64,000 nucleotides of DNA from Tepidiforma thermophila (GTDB lineage Bacteria > Chloroflexota > Dehalococcoidia > Tepidiformales > Tepidiformaceae): positions 1,984,001 to 2,048,000 of the forward strand of contig NZ_PDJQ01000001.1 in NCBI RefSeq assembly GCF_002563855.1, given 5' to 3'. Below are positions 46,375 to 54,229 of the stretch, one piece after another. The notes under the pieces are model-generated. The model had not been told where the DNA came from. It made no database searches and saw only the letters and a program-made list of their open reading frames with translations. A program made the translations under genes and the position numbers. Numbering within the stretch: position 1 is the stretch's first letter; each line of letters begins with the position of its first letter.

Positions 46375-48024
46375 GTGCCCGACCGTGTCCTCGTCTGCGT
46401 CGCGTGGCCGTACGCAAACTACCTCCTGCACGTCGGCCAGGCGGCCGGCGCCTACCTGCCCGCCGACATTTTTGCCCGGTACCAGCGCCTGCGCGGGAAC
46501 GAAGTGCTCATGGTCTCCGGGTCGGATTGCCACGGGACGCCGATTACCGTCACCGCCGACCGCGAGGGGATTTCGCCGCGCGAGGTGGTGGAGCGGTACC
46601 ACCCAAAGATTCTTGAGGTGTGGGAGCGGTTCGGCATCTCATTCGACCTCTTCACGACCACACTGACCGAGAACCACTACGCCGTCACGCAGGACATGTT
46701 CCTGCGGCTCCTTGAGAAGGGGTATCTCTACCGCCGTACCGACGAGTACCTCTTTGACCCCGAGGTCGGGCGCTTCCTGCCCGACCGGTACGTCGAAGGC
46801 ACCTGTCCGTACTGCGGCTACACCGAAGCGCGCGGCGACCAGTGCGATAACTGCGGCAAGACGCTCGATGCGACGGAGCTGCGCGACCCGCGCAGCAAGC
46901 TGAGCGGAGCGCGGCCGGTGCTGAAGCCCTCAGAGCACTTCTTCCTGAAGCTCTCGGCGTTCGAGGAGCCCCTGCGCGAATGGGTCTCCCGACAGCCGCA
47001 CTGGCGACGAAACGTGCAGAACTTCACGCTCGGCATGCTGAATGAGGGGCTGAAGGACCGCGCAATCACCCGCGACATCTCCTGGGGGGTGCCGGTGCCG
47101 GTGCCCGGCTTTGAAGACAAGCGCATTTATGTCTGGTTTGATGCCGTCATCGGCTACCTCTCGGCAAGCAAGGAGTGGGCCCAGACCCGCGGCGAGCCCG
47201 AGGCGTGGCGGCCCTTCTGGCAGGACCCCGCGACCCGTTCGTACTACTTCATCGGGAAGGACAACATCCCGTTTCACACCATCATCTGGCCGGCGATGCT
47301 GCTCGGGTATGGGGGCCTCAACCTCCCATACGATGTGCCGGCGAACCAGTACGTGAACTTCGCCGCCGGGCAGAAGCAGAGCAAGTCGAAGGGCACGGGG
47401 ACGTGGATGCTCGACCTCCTCGACCAGTACCACGCCGACGTTATCCGGTTCTACCTGACCACCATCATGCCGGAGAGCAACGACAGCGTGTTCAGCGAGG
47501 ACGAGCTCATCCGCGCGAACAACGATGTGCTCATTGGCACCTGGGGCAACCTCGCGAACCGGGTCATCTCGATGGTGCACCGCAACTTCGACGGGGTCGT
47601 GCCGGCAGTGTCCTCGCGATCGCCGGAGAGCACGGCGCTGCTGGCCGAGTGCGAGGCGATGTTCGATGCGGTCGGGGACGAGTTGGAGCGGTGCCACTTC
47701 CGCGGCGGCCTCCAGACGGCGCTGCAGCTCGCGCAGTCGGCCAACAAGTACCTCGATGAACGCGCGCCGTGGAAGGCCGTGAAGACCGACCCCGACCACG
47801 CCGCCGAGACGCTCGTTACCGCGCTCGATGCCATCAATGCACTGAAGACGCTTTTGCACCCGGTGCTCCCGTTCTCGACCGAGCAGCTGCATGCCGACCT
47901 CGGGCAGGAAGGCACCGTCCGCGCCCAGGGGTGGAGGTTCCGGCCGATGCAGCCGGGCACGCGGCTCGGGCCGGTCCGGCCGCTCTACACGAAGATTGAG
48001 CCGCGCGAGGCCGCGGAGGCATGA
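46375..48024 (+). CDS. metG: Methionyl-tRNA synthetase
   Basis: 549 residues; charges tRNA-Met. The N-terminal catalytic fold VCVAWPYANYLLHVGQAAGAYLPADIFARY carries the HIGH site as HVGQ (19-22), a connective zinc knuckle has Cys at 144, 147, 157 and 160, and the second signature is KQSKS (334-338) in place of KMSKS. The anticodon-binding helix bundle follows (ANNDVLIGTWGNLANRV). No C-terminal tRNA-binding (Trbp) domain. The general pattern resembles archaeal-type KFSKS MetRS. GTG start. Overlaps tatD by ATGA. Confidence 0.94.
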   Translation: MPDRVLVCVAWPYANYLLHVGQAAGAYLPADIFARYQRLRGNEVLMVSGSDCHGTPITVTADREGISPREVVERYHPKILEVWERFGISFDLFTTTLTENHYAVTQDMFLRLLEKGYLYRRTDEYLFDPEVGRFLPDRYVEGTCPYCGYTEARGDQCDNCGKTLDATELRDPRSKLSGARPVLKPSEHFFLKLSAFEEPLREWVSRQPHWRRNVQNFTLGMLNEGLKDRAITRDISWGVPVPVPGFEDKRIYVWFDAVIGYLSASKEWAQTRGEPEAWRPFWQDPATRSYYFIGKDNIPFHTIIWPAMLLGYGGLNLPYDVPANQYVNFAAGQKQSKSKGTGTWMLDLLDQYHADVIRFYLTTIMPESNDSVFSEDELIRANNDVLIGTWGNLANRVISMVHRNFDGVVPAVSSRSPESTALLAECEAMFDAVGDELERCHFRGGLQTALQLAQSANKYLDERAPWKAVKTDPDHAAETLVTALDAINALKTLLHPVLPFSTEQLHADLGQEGTVRAQGWRFRPMQPGTRLGPVRPLYTKIEPREAAEA

Positions 48025-48839
48025 CTGCGGAGCTGTTCGATACCCACGCCCACCTGACGGACCCGAAAATCGCCGCCGATCTCGAGGCCGTGCTGGAACG
48101 GGCGTGGTCTGCCGGCGTCAGGTCGATGGTTGTCGTCGGCTACGACCTCCCGTCGAGCGAGGAAACGGTCCGCCTGGCCGCCCGGTACCCGGGGCAGCTC
48201 TACCCGGCGGTTGGACTGCACCCGCACGAGGCCGATACGGCGTGGGCCGACGTGCTGCCCCGCCTGCGGGAGCTGGCCGCAGCACCGGAGGTGGTGGCCA
48301 TCGGCGAGCTTGGGCTCGACGCCTATCGCGGCTGGTCATCGGAGGCGAACCAGCGGCGGCTGCTCGAGGCGCAGCTGCAGCTTGCGCTCGATGTGCGCAA
48401 GCCCGTCTGCGTGCACTCGCGGGCAGCGGAGACGGCCATCCTCCCGCAGCTCGAGGCATTCGCGAAGGCAGCGGCTGCGGCCGGCCTGCCCCTGCCTGGG
48501 GTGATGCACTGCTTCGGCGGGACGCTCAGCGAAGCCCGGCCGTTCGTCGAGCTCGGCTACCTGATCTCTATTGCCGGGCCGGTCACCTACCCCAGAAACG
48601 ACCGGACGCGCGAACTCGCCGCCGGATTGCCAGCGCGCTCACTTGTGATCGAAACCGACACTCCGTACCTTCCTCCACAGGGAATGCGAGGACAACGCAA
48701 CGAACCGGCCTATATCGTCGAGACTGCGCGGGCGGTTGCAGCCGCGCGCGGGGAGCTGCTCTCGGAGGTTGCGCGCGTGACAACGGAGAACGCGCGGCGG
48801 CTGGTCGCAGCGTCACTCGCCGGGGCGGCGGCGCGATGA
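48021..48839 (+). CDS. tatD: TatD family deoxyribonuclease
   Basis: 272-residue metal-dependent hydrolase of the amidohydrolase fold; members act as 3'-5' DNases. FDTHAHLTDPK, AVGLHPHEAD, AIGELGLDAY, PVCVHSRAAETAIL, GVMHCFGGTLSEA and LVIETDTPYLPPQGMRGQRNEP give all metal ligands. Sandwiched with four-base overlaps between metG and the polyprenyl synthase, so cotranscribed. Confidence 0.94.
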   Translation: MTAELFDTHAHLTDPKIAADLEAVLERAWSAGVRSMVVVGYDLPSSEETVRLAARYPGQLYPAVGLHPHEADTAWADVLPRLRELAAAPEVVAIGELGLDAYRGWSSEANQRRLLEAQLQLALDVRKPVCVHSRAAETAILPQLEAFAKAAAAAGLPLPGVMHCFGGTLSEARPFVELGYLISIAGPVTYPRNDRTRELAAGLPARSLVIETDTPYLPPQGMRGQRNEPAYIVETARAVAAARGELLSEVARVTTENARRLVAASLAGAAAR

Positions 48840-49813
48840 CCGCCGTGCAGGTGGCGGAGCTGTACGGACCCGTCGCCGAGGACATGGTCCTCGTCGAAGA
48901 CCTCCTCGAATCGACGAAAAATGTCGACCTCCCGCCGCTGAAGCGGATGCTCGACCACGCGCTCGAGGCCCGGGGAAAGCGGCTGCGCCCGGCGCTTGTG
49001 CTCCTTGCCGGCCACCTCGGCGACTACAACCTGAACAAGCTCGTGCCGCTCGGTGCTGCGATCGAGCTGCTGCACACTGCCAGCCTCGTCCATGACGATG
49101 TCGTCGATGGCGCGACCAGCCGACGGGGCCGGCCTACGGCCAACGCGGTGTTCGATAACGCGCTGACTGTGCTCCTCGGCGACTACATGTTTGCCAACGC
49201 CGCGGAGATGGTGACTCGGACAGGGAGCCTCGCCGTCACCCGGCTGTTCGCACTTGCCCTGATGAAGATGACGAGCGGCGAGCTCGACCAGGACGCCGCC
49301 GCCTTCGATGCCGGGAAGGACGTCCAGCACTACCTGTGGCGGATCGGGGGCAAGACCGCTGCGCTCTTCGCCAACGCCACAGAAGGCGGCGCGATGCTCG
49401 GCAACTGCGATGAGCGGGTCATCGAGGCGATGCGGACGTACGGGTACAGCTTCGGCATGGCCTTCCAGATTGTCGACGACGTGCTCGACTTCATCGGCGA
49501 CGAGACCGTCATGGGCAAGCCCGTCGGAAGCGACCTGCTCGAGGGGACCATCACGCTTCCCGGGCTGCTCTTCCTCGAACGCTACCCGAAGGACAACCCG
49601 ATTCGGCGATTCATTCTCGCCCGGCGTGACCGGGAGTCCCGGCTGCGCGAGGCCATCGAGGCAGTTCGAAACTCAGAGTGCATCGACGCCTCGATGGAGA
49701 TGGCTCGGGACTACATCCGCAGGGCGCAGGAGGCGATCGCGTTCCTGCCAGAATCTGAAACGAAGCGCTGCCTCATCGACCTGAGCGAGTACGTTCTCTC
49801 ACGGAACAGCTGA
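48836..49813 (+). CDS. Long-chain polyprenyl diphosphate synthase
   Basis: 325 residues of the trans-isoprenyl diphosphate synthase family; elongates farnesyl or geranylgeranyl diphosphate for quinone side chains. First Asp motif LVHDDVVDGATSRRGRPTAN (D87, D88, D91), KTAALFANATEGGAML, and second Asp motif FQIVDDVLDFIGD (about 213) with GKPVGSDLLEGTITLP. Residues before DDVVD (ELLHTASLV) are small, as in long-product enzymes; chain length cannot be fixed. Heptaprenyl- or octaprenyl-type most likely. Overlaps tatD. Probably supplies the menaquinone tail. Confidence 0.92.
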   Translation: MTAVQVAELYGPVAEDMVLVEDLLESTKNVDLPPLKRMLDHALEARGKRLRPALVLLAGHLGDYNLNKLVPLGAAIELLHTASLVHDDVVDGATSRRGRPTANAVFDNALTVLLGDYMFANAAEMVTRTGSLAVTRLFALALMKMTSGELDQDAAAFDAGKDVQHYLWRIGGKTAALFANATEGGAMLGNCDERVIEAMRTYGYSFGMAFQIVDDVLDFIGDETVMGKPVGSDLLEGTITLPGLLFLERYPKDNPIRRFILARRDRESRLREAIEAVRNSECIDASMEMARDYIRRAQEAIAFLPESETKRCLIDLSEYVLSRNS

Positions 49814-49853
49814 CAGTCCGCTCATCGACAGGAGGCTAAGCCGCAGGAGCCCG

Positions 49854-49877
49854 GCCTCCACCCGCAGACTGGAGGGC
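49854..49877. terminator. Hairpin between convergent polyprenyl synthase and fmdB genes
   Basis: GCCTCCA (49854-49860) pairs with TGGAGGGC (49870-49877) with one bulged G; the loop is CCCGCAGAC. An alternative GGAGGC/GCCTCC pairing overlaps it. Placed in the 75-base gap between convergent genes; no T-run. Confidence 0.35.
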
Positions 49878-49888
49878 GCAGCGAGGCG

Positions 49889-50329
49889 CTAGAGCCCTCG
49901 GGGCGTCCCCTTGCGGACGACCCGGCCCTGCTCAACGACTTCGGGGACTTCCTCGGGCTTGATCTCGTTGCCGTACAGGTCGACGAGCTCCCGCTTCGCC
50001 GCCAGCTCCTTCATGTCCTGCAGCTCCTGCTTCTCGCCCTTCGTCTTCCGCTTCTTCGGCTCCGGCTTGTTGACCTCGGGGTGTTCATTGGGCCGGGCGC
50101 TGGTGACGAGGCGCGAGACCTTCTTGCCGAGATGCCAGTACTTGCCGTCGTCAGGGATGCGCCGCGGGTAGCCGTCGCGGAAGGTGAACGCCGCAAAGGA
50201 GGTGGGCATGATCCGCTTCGCGTCCTTGTAGCAGACCGGGCAGGGCACCGGCTCGCTGGCTTCGCGCATGGGGCGAAGCTCCTCGAAGATCCCGTTGCAG
50301 GGCTCGCAGTAGTACTCGTACAGGGGCAT
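49889..50329 (-). CDS. FmdB-type zinc ribbon protein
   Basis: 146 residues. N-terminal zinc ribbon MPLYEYYCEPCNGIFEELRP with the second CxxC in PCPVCYKDA, followed by a linker and a basic/acidic tail (NKPEPKKRKTKGEKQELQ). FmdB was named as a putative regulator; its exact role is unproven. ATG 50329 follows GGAGGGGGAGG, so the start is firm. The C-terminal half (60-146) is much longer than the usual 70-100 residue FmdB protein and shows no known domain. Confidence 0.82.
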   Translation of the reverse strand: MPLYEYYCEPCNGIFEELRPMREASEPVPCPVCYKDAKRIMPTSFAAFTFRDGYPRRIPDDGKYWHLGKKVSRLVTSARPNEHPEVNKPEPKKRKTKGEKQELQDMKELAAKRELVDLYGNEIKPEEVPEVVEQGRVVRKGTPRGL

Positions 50330-50433
50330 CCTCCCCCTCCTCCAGCGACAGGGTTTCTCGGGTCGGCCCAAGATTCAGCTGTGCAGCGGCATTGTACACG
50401 CACCGAGGGTACGGCGCCGGGAAGGCGCGCGAT

Positions 50434-51195
50434 TCATGACGGCGGGAGGGTTTCGAGAAACCGGGCCGACCGCGGCTCCGCATCGAGCACTGCCCTGATC
50501 GCCTCGCCGAGGGCGGCGCGGACCTCCTCGGCAGTCTCGGCCGGGACGCGGACGCCGCAGAACGCATCGACGCCGGCCCGGCGGGCGTAGCGAAGCACCT
50601 TCTGGGCGCGCACCGAGAGGAGCCGGCCCGGCACCTCGACGCGGCAGGCGGCGCACAGCAGGCCGCCCGAAGCTGCGGAGAAGAGGGCGTCCGCCTCAGG
50701 CAGTCCAGCGCCGCAGCCAGCGCAGGCCGAGATCTGCATCTCAAACCCGCAGACCGCGAGGAGGTGGACTTCGAAGTAGCGTGCCGCGAGCGCAGGGTTC
50801 GCGCCCCTCGCGAGCGCGTCGAGAGCGTCGACGAGGAGCAGGTAGAGGTCGGGCTGGGGCGACCGCTCGGCGGCGAAGCGCTCGGCCAGCTCGCAGCAGT
50901 AGATGGCGGCGGCGAGGGCGTCGAGGTTCGCCTTGATGCCGAGGTAGGCATCGACGGACTCCGCCTGCGCGACGACGTCGAGGGAGCGGCCGTGGGCGAG
51001 CAGGAACCGGGAGCGCGTGACCGGCTCGACATGGCCGCGCAGTTTGCTCTGGGGCTTGCGCACGCCCCGGGCGACGGCATCAACGCGGCCCTCGCCCGGG
51101 GTGAGGAGGACGAGGATGGCGTCGGCATCGCCGGCCGGGCGGCGGCGAAGGACGATGGCCTCGGTCGCAAGGGTGCGCGCCGGCCGGCCGGCCAT
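50434..51195 (-). CDS. recO: DNA repair protein RecO
   Basis: 253 residues; helps RecR load RecA on SSB-coated gaps. N-terminal OB fold (TEAIVLRRRPAGDADAILVLLTPGEGRVDAVARGVRKPQSKLRG), a helical middle and a zinc finger CAGC ... CAAC (about 163-187) as in many bacterial RecO proteins. Two bases after recR, same strand. The dnaX-ebfC-recR-recO order keeps the whole recombination mediator set together. Confidence 0.92.
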   Translation of the reverse strand: MAGRPARTLATEAIVLRRRPAGDADAILVLLTPGEGRVDAVARGVRKPQSKLRGHVEPVTRSRFLLAHGRSLDVVAQAESVDAYLGIKANLDALAAAIYCCELAERFAAERSPQPDLYLLLVDALDALARGANPALAARYFEVHLLAVCGFEMQISACAGCGAGLPEADALFSAASGGLLCAACRVEVPGRLLSVRAQKVLRYARRAGVDAFCGVRVPAETAEEVRAALGEAIRAVLDAEPRSARFLETLPPS

Positions 51196-51197
51196 GC

Positions 51198-51806
51198 CTA
51201 GAGCTCCTGGCGCCCCTCGAGCGCGCGGGCGAGCGTCATCGTATCGGCGTACTCGAGGTCGGCGCCCGAGGGCAGGCCGCGGGCGAGGCGGGTCACCCGG
51301 ACCCCGTGCGGGGCGAGCACCCGCTGGATGTACATCACCGTGGCTTCGCCCTCGAGGCTGGGATTGGTCGCCATGATGACTTCGCGCACGTCACCACCGG
51401 CGACCCGCGCGACGAGGGCGTCAATATGCAGGTGCTCCGGGCCGATCCCTTCCATCGGGTTCAGGATGCCGTGGAGGACGTGGTACACGCCGCGGTAGAT
51501 GCCTGACCGCTCTATTGCCAGCACATCGAGCGGCTGTTCGACGACGCAGATGGTGGATTGGTCGCGGCGGGGATCGGCACAGACTGCGCAGGGGTCGCGC
51601 TCAGTGAGGTTCACACAGCGGGAGCAGTAGTGGATGCGCTCGCGCGCCTCGACGATCGCCCGGGCGAGGCCCTCCGCCTCCTGCGGTGAGGTGCGCACCA
51701 GGTGGTAGGCGAGCCGCTGGGCCGACTTTGGGCCGATCCCGGGCAGGCGATGGAAGGCCTCGATCAGGCGCTGGATCGGTTCGGGCGTGGCGAGCGATTC
51801 GGGCAT
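51198..51806 (-). CDS. recR: Recombination protein RecR
   Basis: 202 residues. HhH region near RLIEAFHRLPGIGPKSAQRLAYHL, the four-Cys zinc finger CSRCVNLTERDPCAVC (about 74-89), then the Toprim domain ICVVEQPLDVLAIERSGIYRGVYHVLHG and the Walker-B-like strand. Standard length. Follows ebfC after a nine-base gap; dnaX-ebfC-recR is a conserved cluster. Confidence 0.95.
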   Translation of the reverse strand: MPESLATPEPIQRLIEAFHRLPGIGPKSAQRLAYHLVRTSPQEAEGLARAIVEARERIHYCSRCVNLTERDPCAVCADPRRDQSTICVVEQPLDVLAIERSGIYRGVYHVLHGILNPMEGIGPEHLHIDALVARVAGGDVREVIMATNPSLEGEATVMYIQRVLAPHGVRVTRLARGLPSGADLEYADTMTLARALEGRQEL

Positions 51807-51815
51807 CGCGGTGTG

Positions 51816-52190
51816 CTAGCCGAGGCCGAGGCCGGGCAGGCCGAGGCCGCCCGTGATGGCCCCGAATGACTTTTGCTGGAGCTCAGCGGCCTTCTGGGTT
51901 GCGTCAGCGATGGCGGCCATAATGAGGTCCTGAAGCATCTCGACGTCGTCCGGGTCGACGACCTCCGGCTCAAGCCGGATCCCGAGAATCTTCTGCTCGC
52001 CGGACATGGTGACCCGCACCGCGCCGCCGCCGGCGGTGCCCTCGACCGTTGCGGCTGCGAGTTCCGCCTGGGCCTTTGCAAGCAGCTCCTGCGCCTGGGC
52101 GAGGGCATTGCCGCCGCCCATGGAGCTGCGGCCGGGGAGTCCGCCGCCGGCGCGACGGAGATACCGGTTATTGCCGCTACCTTTCGCCAT
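51816..52190 (-). CDS. ebfC: YbaB/EbfC family nucleoid-associated protein
   Basis: 124 residues. The core MGGGNALAQAQELLAKAQAELAAATVEGTAGGGAVRVTMSGEQKILGIRLEPEVVDPDDVEMLQDLIMAAIADA is the YbaB fold, which binds DNA as a dimer. A Gly/Arg-rich N-terminal extension and a Gly-rich C-terminal tail (AITGGLGLPGLGLG) are added. ATG shares one base with the dnaX stop (TGATG). Confidence 0.93.
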   Translation of the reverse strand: MAKGSGNNRYLRRAGGGLPGRSSMGGGNALAQAQELLAKAQAELAAATVEGTAGGGAVRVTMSGEQKILGIRLEPEVVDPDDVEMLQDLIMAAIADATQKAAELQQKSFGAITGGLGLPGLGLG

Positions 52191-53686
52191 CAGGAGTCCT
52201 TTCCGACGGGCTGGCCGCCCATGGCCTTCGCCGCCTCGACGAGGTGACCTCGGCGGGGCTCGCGCCGGGGCTGACTGGTGCCCTCAATCAGTTTGACGGT
52301 GAGCCGGACTTCGCGCCCCAGGATGGCCGCGGCCTGCTGCTCGACCATTGGCCGGCAGGCGGTGTCGACCTTCTCGAGCGGCATCTTCCGCTGGAAACCG
52401 AGCACGAGCTCGTCGCCGTCCATCTGGAGGACCTCGAAGGAGCCGTTCAGCCACATCGCGAGCGACGGGTTGACCATCTTGCAGTGCTCGTACAGGTCGC
52501 GGGCGAATCGCTCCTCGCGGGTAAGAGCAGTACTGCGCTGGCCGGCAGCCGGCTGAGCGGCCCCCGGGCGCACGGCCGGCGCGGGAGCAGGGCGCTGCGC
52601 GGCCGGGGCGGGCGCCGCCTGGGAGGGAGATACGGGCCCAAGAATCGCGGCTGCACAGGCGACTTCGAGCGGGACGGGGCTGGCCGGGTCGAGGCGGAAG
52701 TCGGCCCGCGCGAGTTCGGAGAGCGCCTGCACTAATACCGGCACAGCGTCGGCCCGCGAACGGGCGAGTTCAACGAGCTCGTCCTGCCGGCCCGCTGTGC
52801 CGTCGCGCAGCACGAGCGCGAGCAGCTCGCGGATGAGGTCAATCACGCCGCGGGTGAACCTTGCGATGTCGAGCCCGTCATCGGCGACCGAGCGGGCGAT
52901 GTCGAGCGCACTGGCGAGGTCGGATGCCAGCAGCGCGCGGACGAGGCCGGCCACGCGGCTGTCGTGAACCTGCCCAAGGGCCGTGCGCACATCATCGACG
53001 GTGGGTTGCGCTCCGTACCGGGCGATGACCTGTTCCAGCATCGTGATGGCGTCGCGGAGACCGCCCCGGGACTGGATGGCAATGGCAAGGAGCCCCTCGC
53101 GGGGCACACTGACCCCCTCTTGCTCGCAGATGTACGCGAGCCGTTCGACAATGGCGTCGTTGGGCACCCGGTGGAAGTCGTACCGCTGGCAGCGGGAGAT
53201 GATGGTCGCCGGGACCTTGTGGAGGTCGGTGGTGGCAAGGATGAAGATTGCGTGGGGCGGCGGCTCTTCAAGCGTCTTGAGCAGGGCGTTGAACGCCCCC
53301 TCCGTGAGCATGTGGACCTCATCGAGGAGGTACACCTTGCGGGCGAGGTCGGACGGGGCGTAGGCGATTTTCTCGCGCAGCTCCCGCACATCATCGATAC
53401 CGCGGTTGCTGGCGGCGTCCATCTCGATCAGGTCAAGGGCGGAGCCGGAGAGGATGGCCCGGCAGGCATCGCACGCGTTGCAGGGCTCGCCATCGCGGAG
53501 CTGGTGGCAGTTGACGGCACGGGCGAGGATGCGAGCGGTCGTCGTCTTGCCGGTGCCGCGCGGCCCGCTGAAGAGGTACGCATGCGCGATCTGCCCGGTC
53601 GCAAGGGCATTCTTCAGGGTCCGAACGATGTGGTCCTGTCCGACGACTTCTGCGAAGCCTTTAGGCCGCCACTTACCGTAGAGCAC
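52190..53686 (-). CDS. dnaX: DNA polymerase III subunits gamma/tau
   Basis: 498-residue clamp-loader ATPase. LYGKWRPKGFAEVVGQDHIV at the start, Walker A SGPRGTGKTTTARILARAVNC, a four-Cys zinc module (C-x8-C-x2-C type in NCHQLRDGEPCNACDAC), Walker B VYLLDEVHMLTEGAFNALLKTLEEPP (DExH-like) and the SRC sensor TIISRCQRYDF. A Pro/Ala-rich linker (about 385-420) leads to a tau-like C-terminal domain. GTG 53686 is chosen because it gives the conserved M-LYxKWRP start. No A-rich slippery sequence for gamma formation is visible. Confidence 0.95.
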   Translation of the reverse strand: MLYGKWRPKGFAEVVGQDHIVRTLKNALATGQIAHAYLFSGPRGTGKTTTARILARAVNCHQLRDGEPCNACDACRAILSGSALDLIEMDAASNRGIDDVRELREKIAYAPSDLARKVYLLDEVHMLTEGAFNALLKTLEEPPPHAIFILATTDLHKVPATIISRCQRYDFHRVPNDAIVERLAYICEQEGVSVPREGLLAIAIQSRGGLRDAITMLEQVIARYGAQPTVDDVRTALGQVHDSRVAGLVRALLASDLASALDIARSVADDGLDIARFTRGVIDLIRELLALVLRDGTAGRQDELVELARSRADAVPVLVQALSELARADFRLDPASPVPLEVACAAAILGPVSPSQAAPAPAAQRPAPAPAVRPGAAQPAAGQRSTALTREERFARDLYEHCKMVNPSLAMWLNGSFEVLQMDGDELVLGFQRKMPLEKVDTACRPMVEQQAAAILGREVRLTVKLIEGTSQPRREPRRGHLVEAAKAMGGQPVGKDS

Positions 53687-53714
53687 AAGCGTTCCTGTCC
53701 GCGGGGTACCCTGA

Positions 53715-53743
53715 AGTATAGAACAGGTGTGCCACGCCGGCAT
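53715..53743 (-). promoter_or_regulatory. Candidate promoter for dnaX-ebfC-recR-recO
   Basis: On the minus strand ATGCCG (53743-53738, weak), 17 bases, TATACT (53720-53715, strong). Transcription would start about 22 bases before dnaX. The gap of 64 bases between ybeY and dnaX holds it. Confidence 0.45.
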
Positions 53744-53750
53744 GGCGGGG

Positions 53751-54227
53751 TCAGTGGCAGTGCAGGTGGCCGAGGTCGCCGAGGTAGTGCTCCTCGCGGG
53801 CCCGCATCGCTGCCTCTTCCTCCGGGCTGTTGACGTGGTCGTAGCCGCAGAGGTGGAGAATGCCGTGGACCAGCAGATGGGCAAGTTCCGCGGCAAGCGG
53901 ATGGCCGATCTGCTCGGCCTGCCGCCGGGCGGTGTCAATCGAGATCGCGATGTCGCCGAGGTGCGGCTCACCCGGCACGGCCTCAACGAAGTCGCCCGGC
54001 TCGTCCGGGAAGGAGAGGACGTCGGTCGGCTCGTCGATGCGGAGGAACTGGGCATTGAGCCGCCGGATCTCGTCGTCGTCGGTAATCAGAATGGCGAGGG
54101 ATGTGCCGGGTTCGACGGATTCGCCGGCCATCACTTCCGCGGCGAGCCGGTAGAGGGCGTCGACATCCACGTCGGGCGCATCGACGACCACTTCGACCGA
54201 GATGTCGTACGGGACCTCGTCCGACAC
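53751..54227 (-). CDS. ybeY: Endoribonuclease YbeY
   Basis: 158 residues; single-strand-specific endoribonuclease in rRNA maturation and ribosome quality control. The zinc motif HGILHLCGYDH (near residue 120) and RIDEPTDVLSFPDEPGDF, HLGDIAISIDTA are definitive. GTG 54227 starts 2 bases after the nuoN stop, so it is the last gene of the nuo run. No era or phoH adjoins, unlike the common arrangement. Confidence 0.94.
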   Translation of the reverse strand: MSDEVPYDISVEVVVDAPDVDVDALYRLAAEVMAGESVEPGTSLAILITDDDEIRRLNAQFLRIDEPTDVLSFPDEPGDFVEAVPGEPHLGDIAISIDTARRQAEQIGHPLAAELAHLLVHGILHLCGYDHVNSPEEEAAMRAREEHYLGDLGHLHCH

Positions 54228-54229
54228 GG

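Noticed and set aside
47891-48835. Upstream extension of the polyprenyl synthase frame through tatD
   Set aside because: Arg/Pro-rich shadow translation; the true start is the ATG overlapping the tatD stop at 48836.
52190-53686. Programmed frameshift in dnaX to make the gamma form
   Set aside because: No A-run or T-run slippery heptamer followed by a stem is visible, so only the full-length product is supported.
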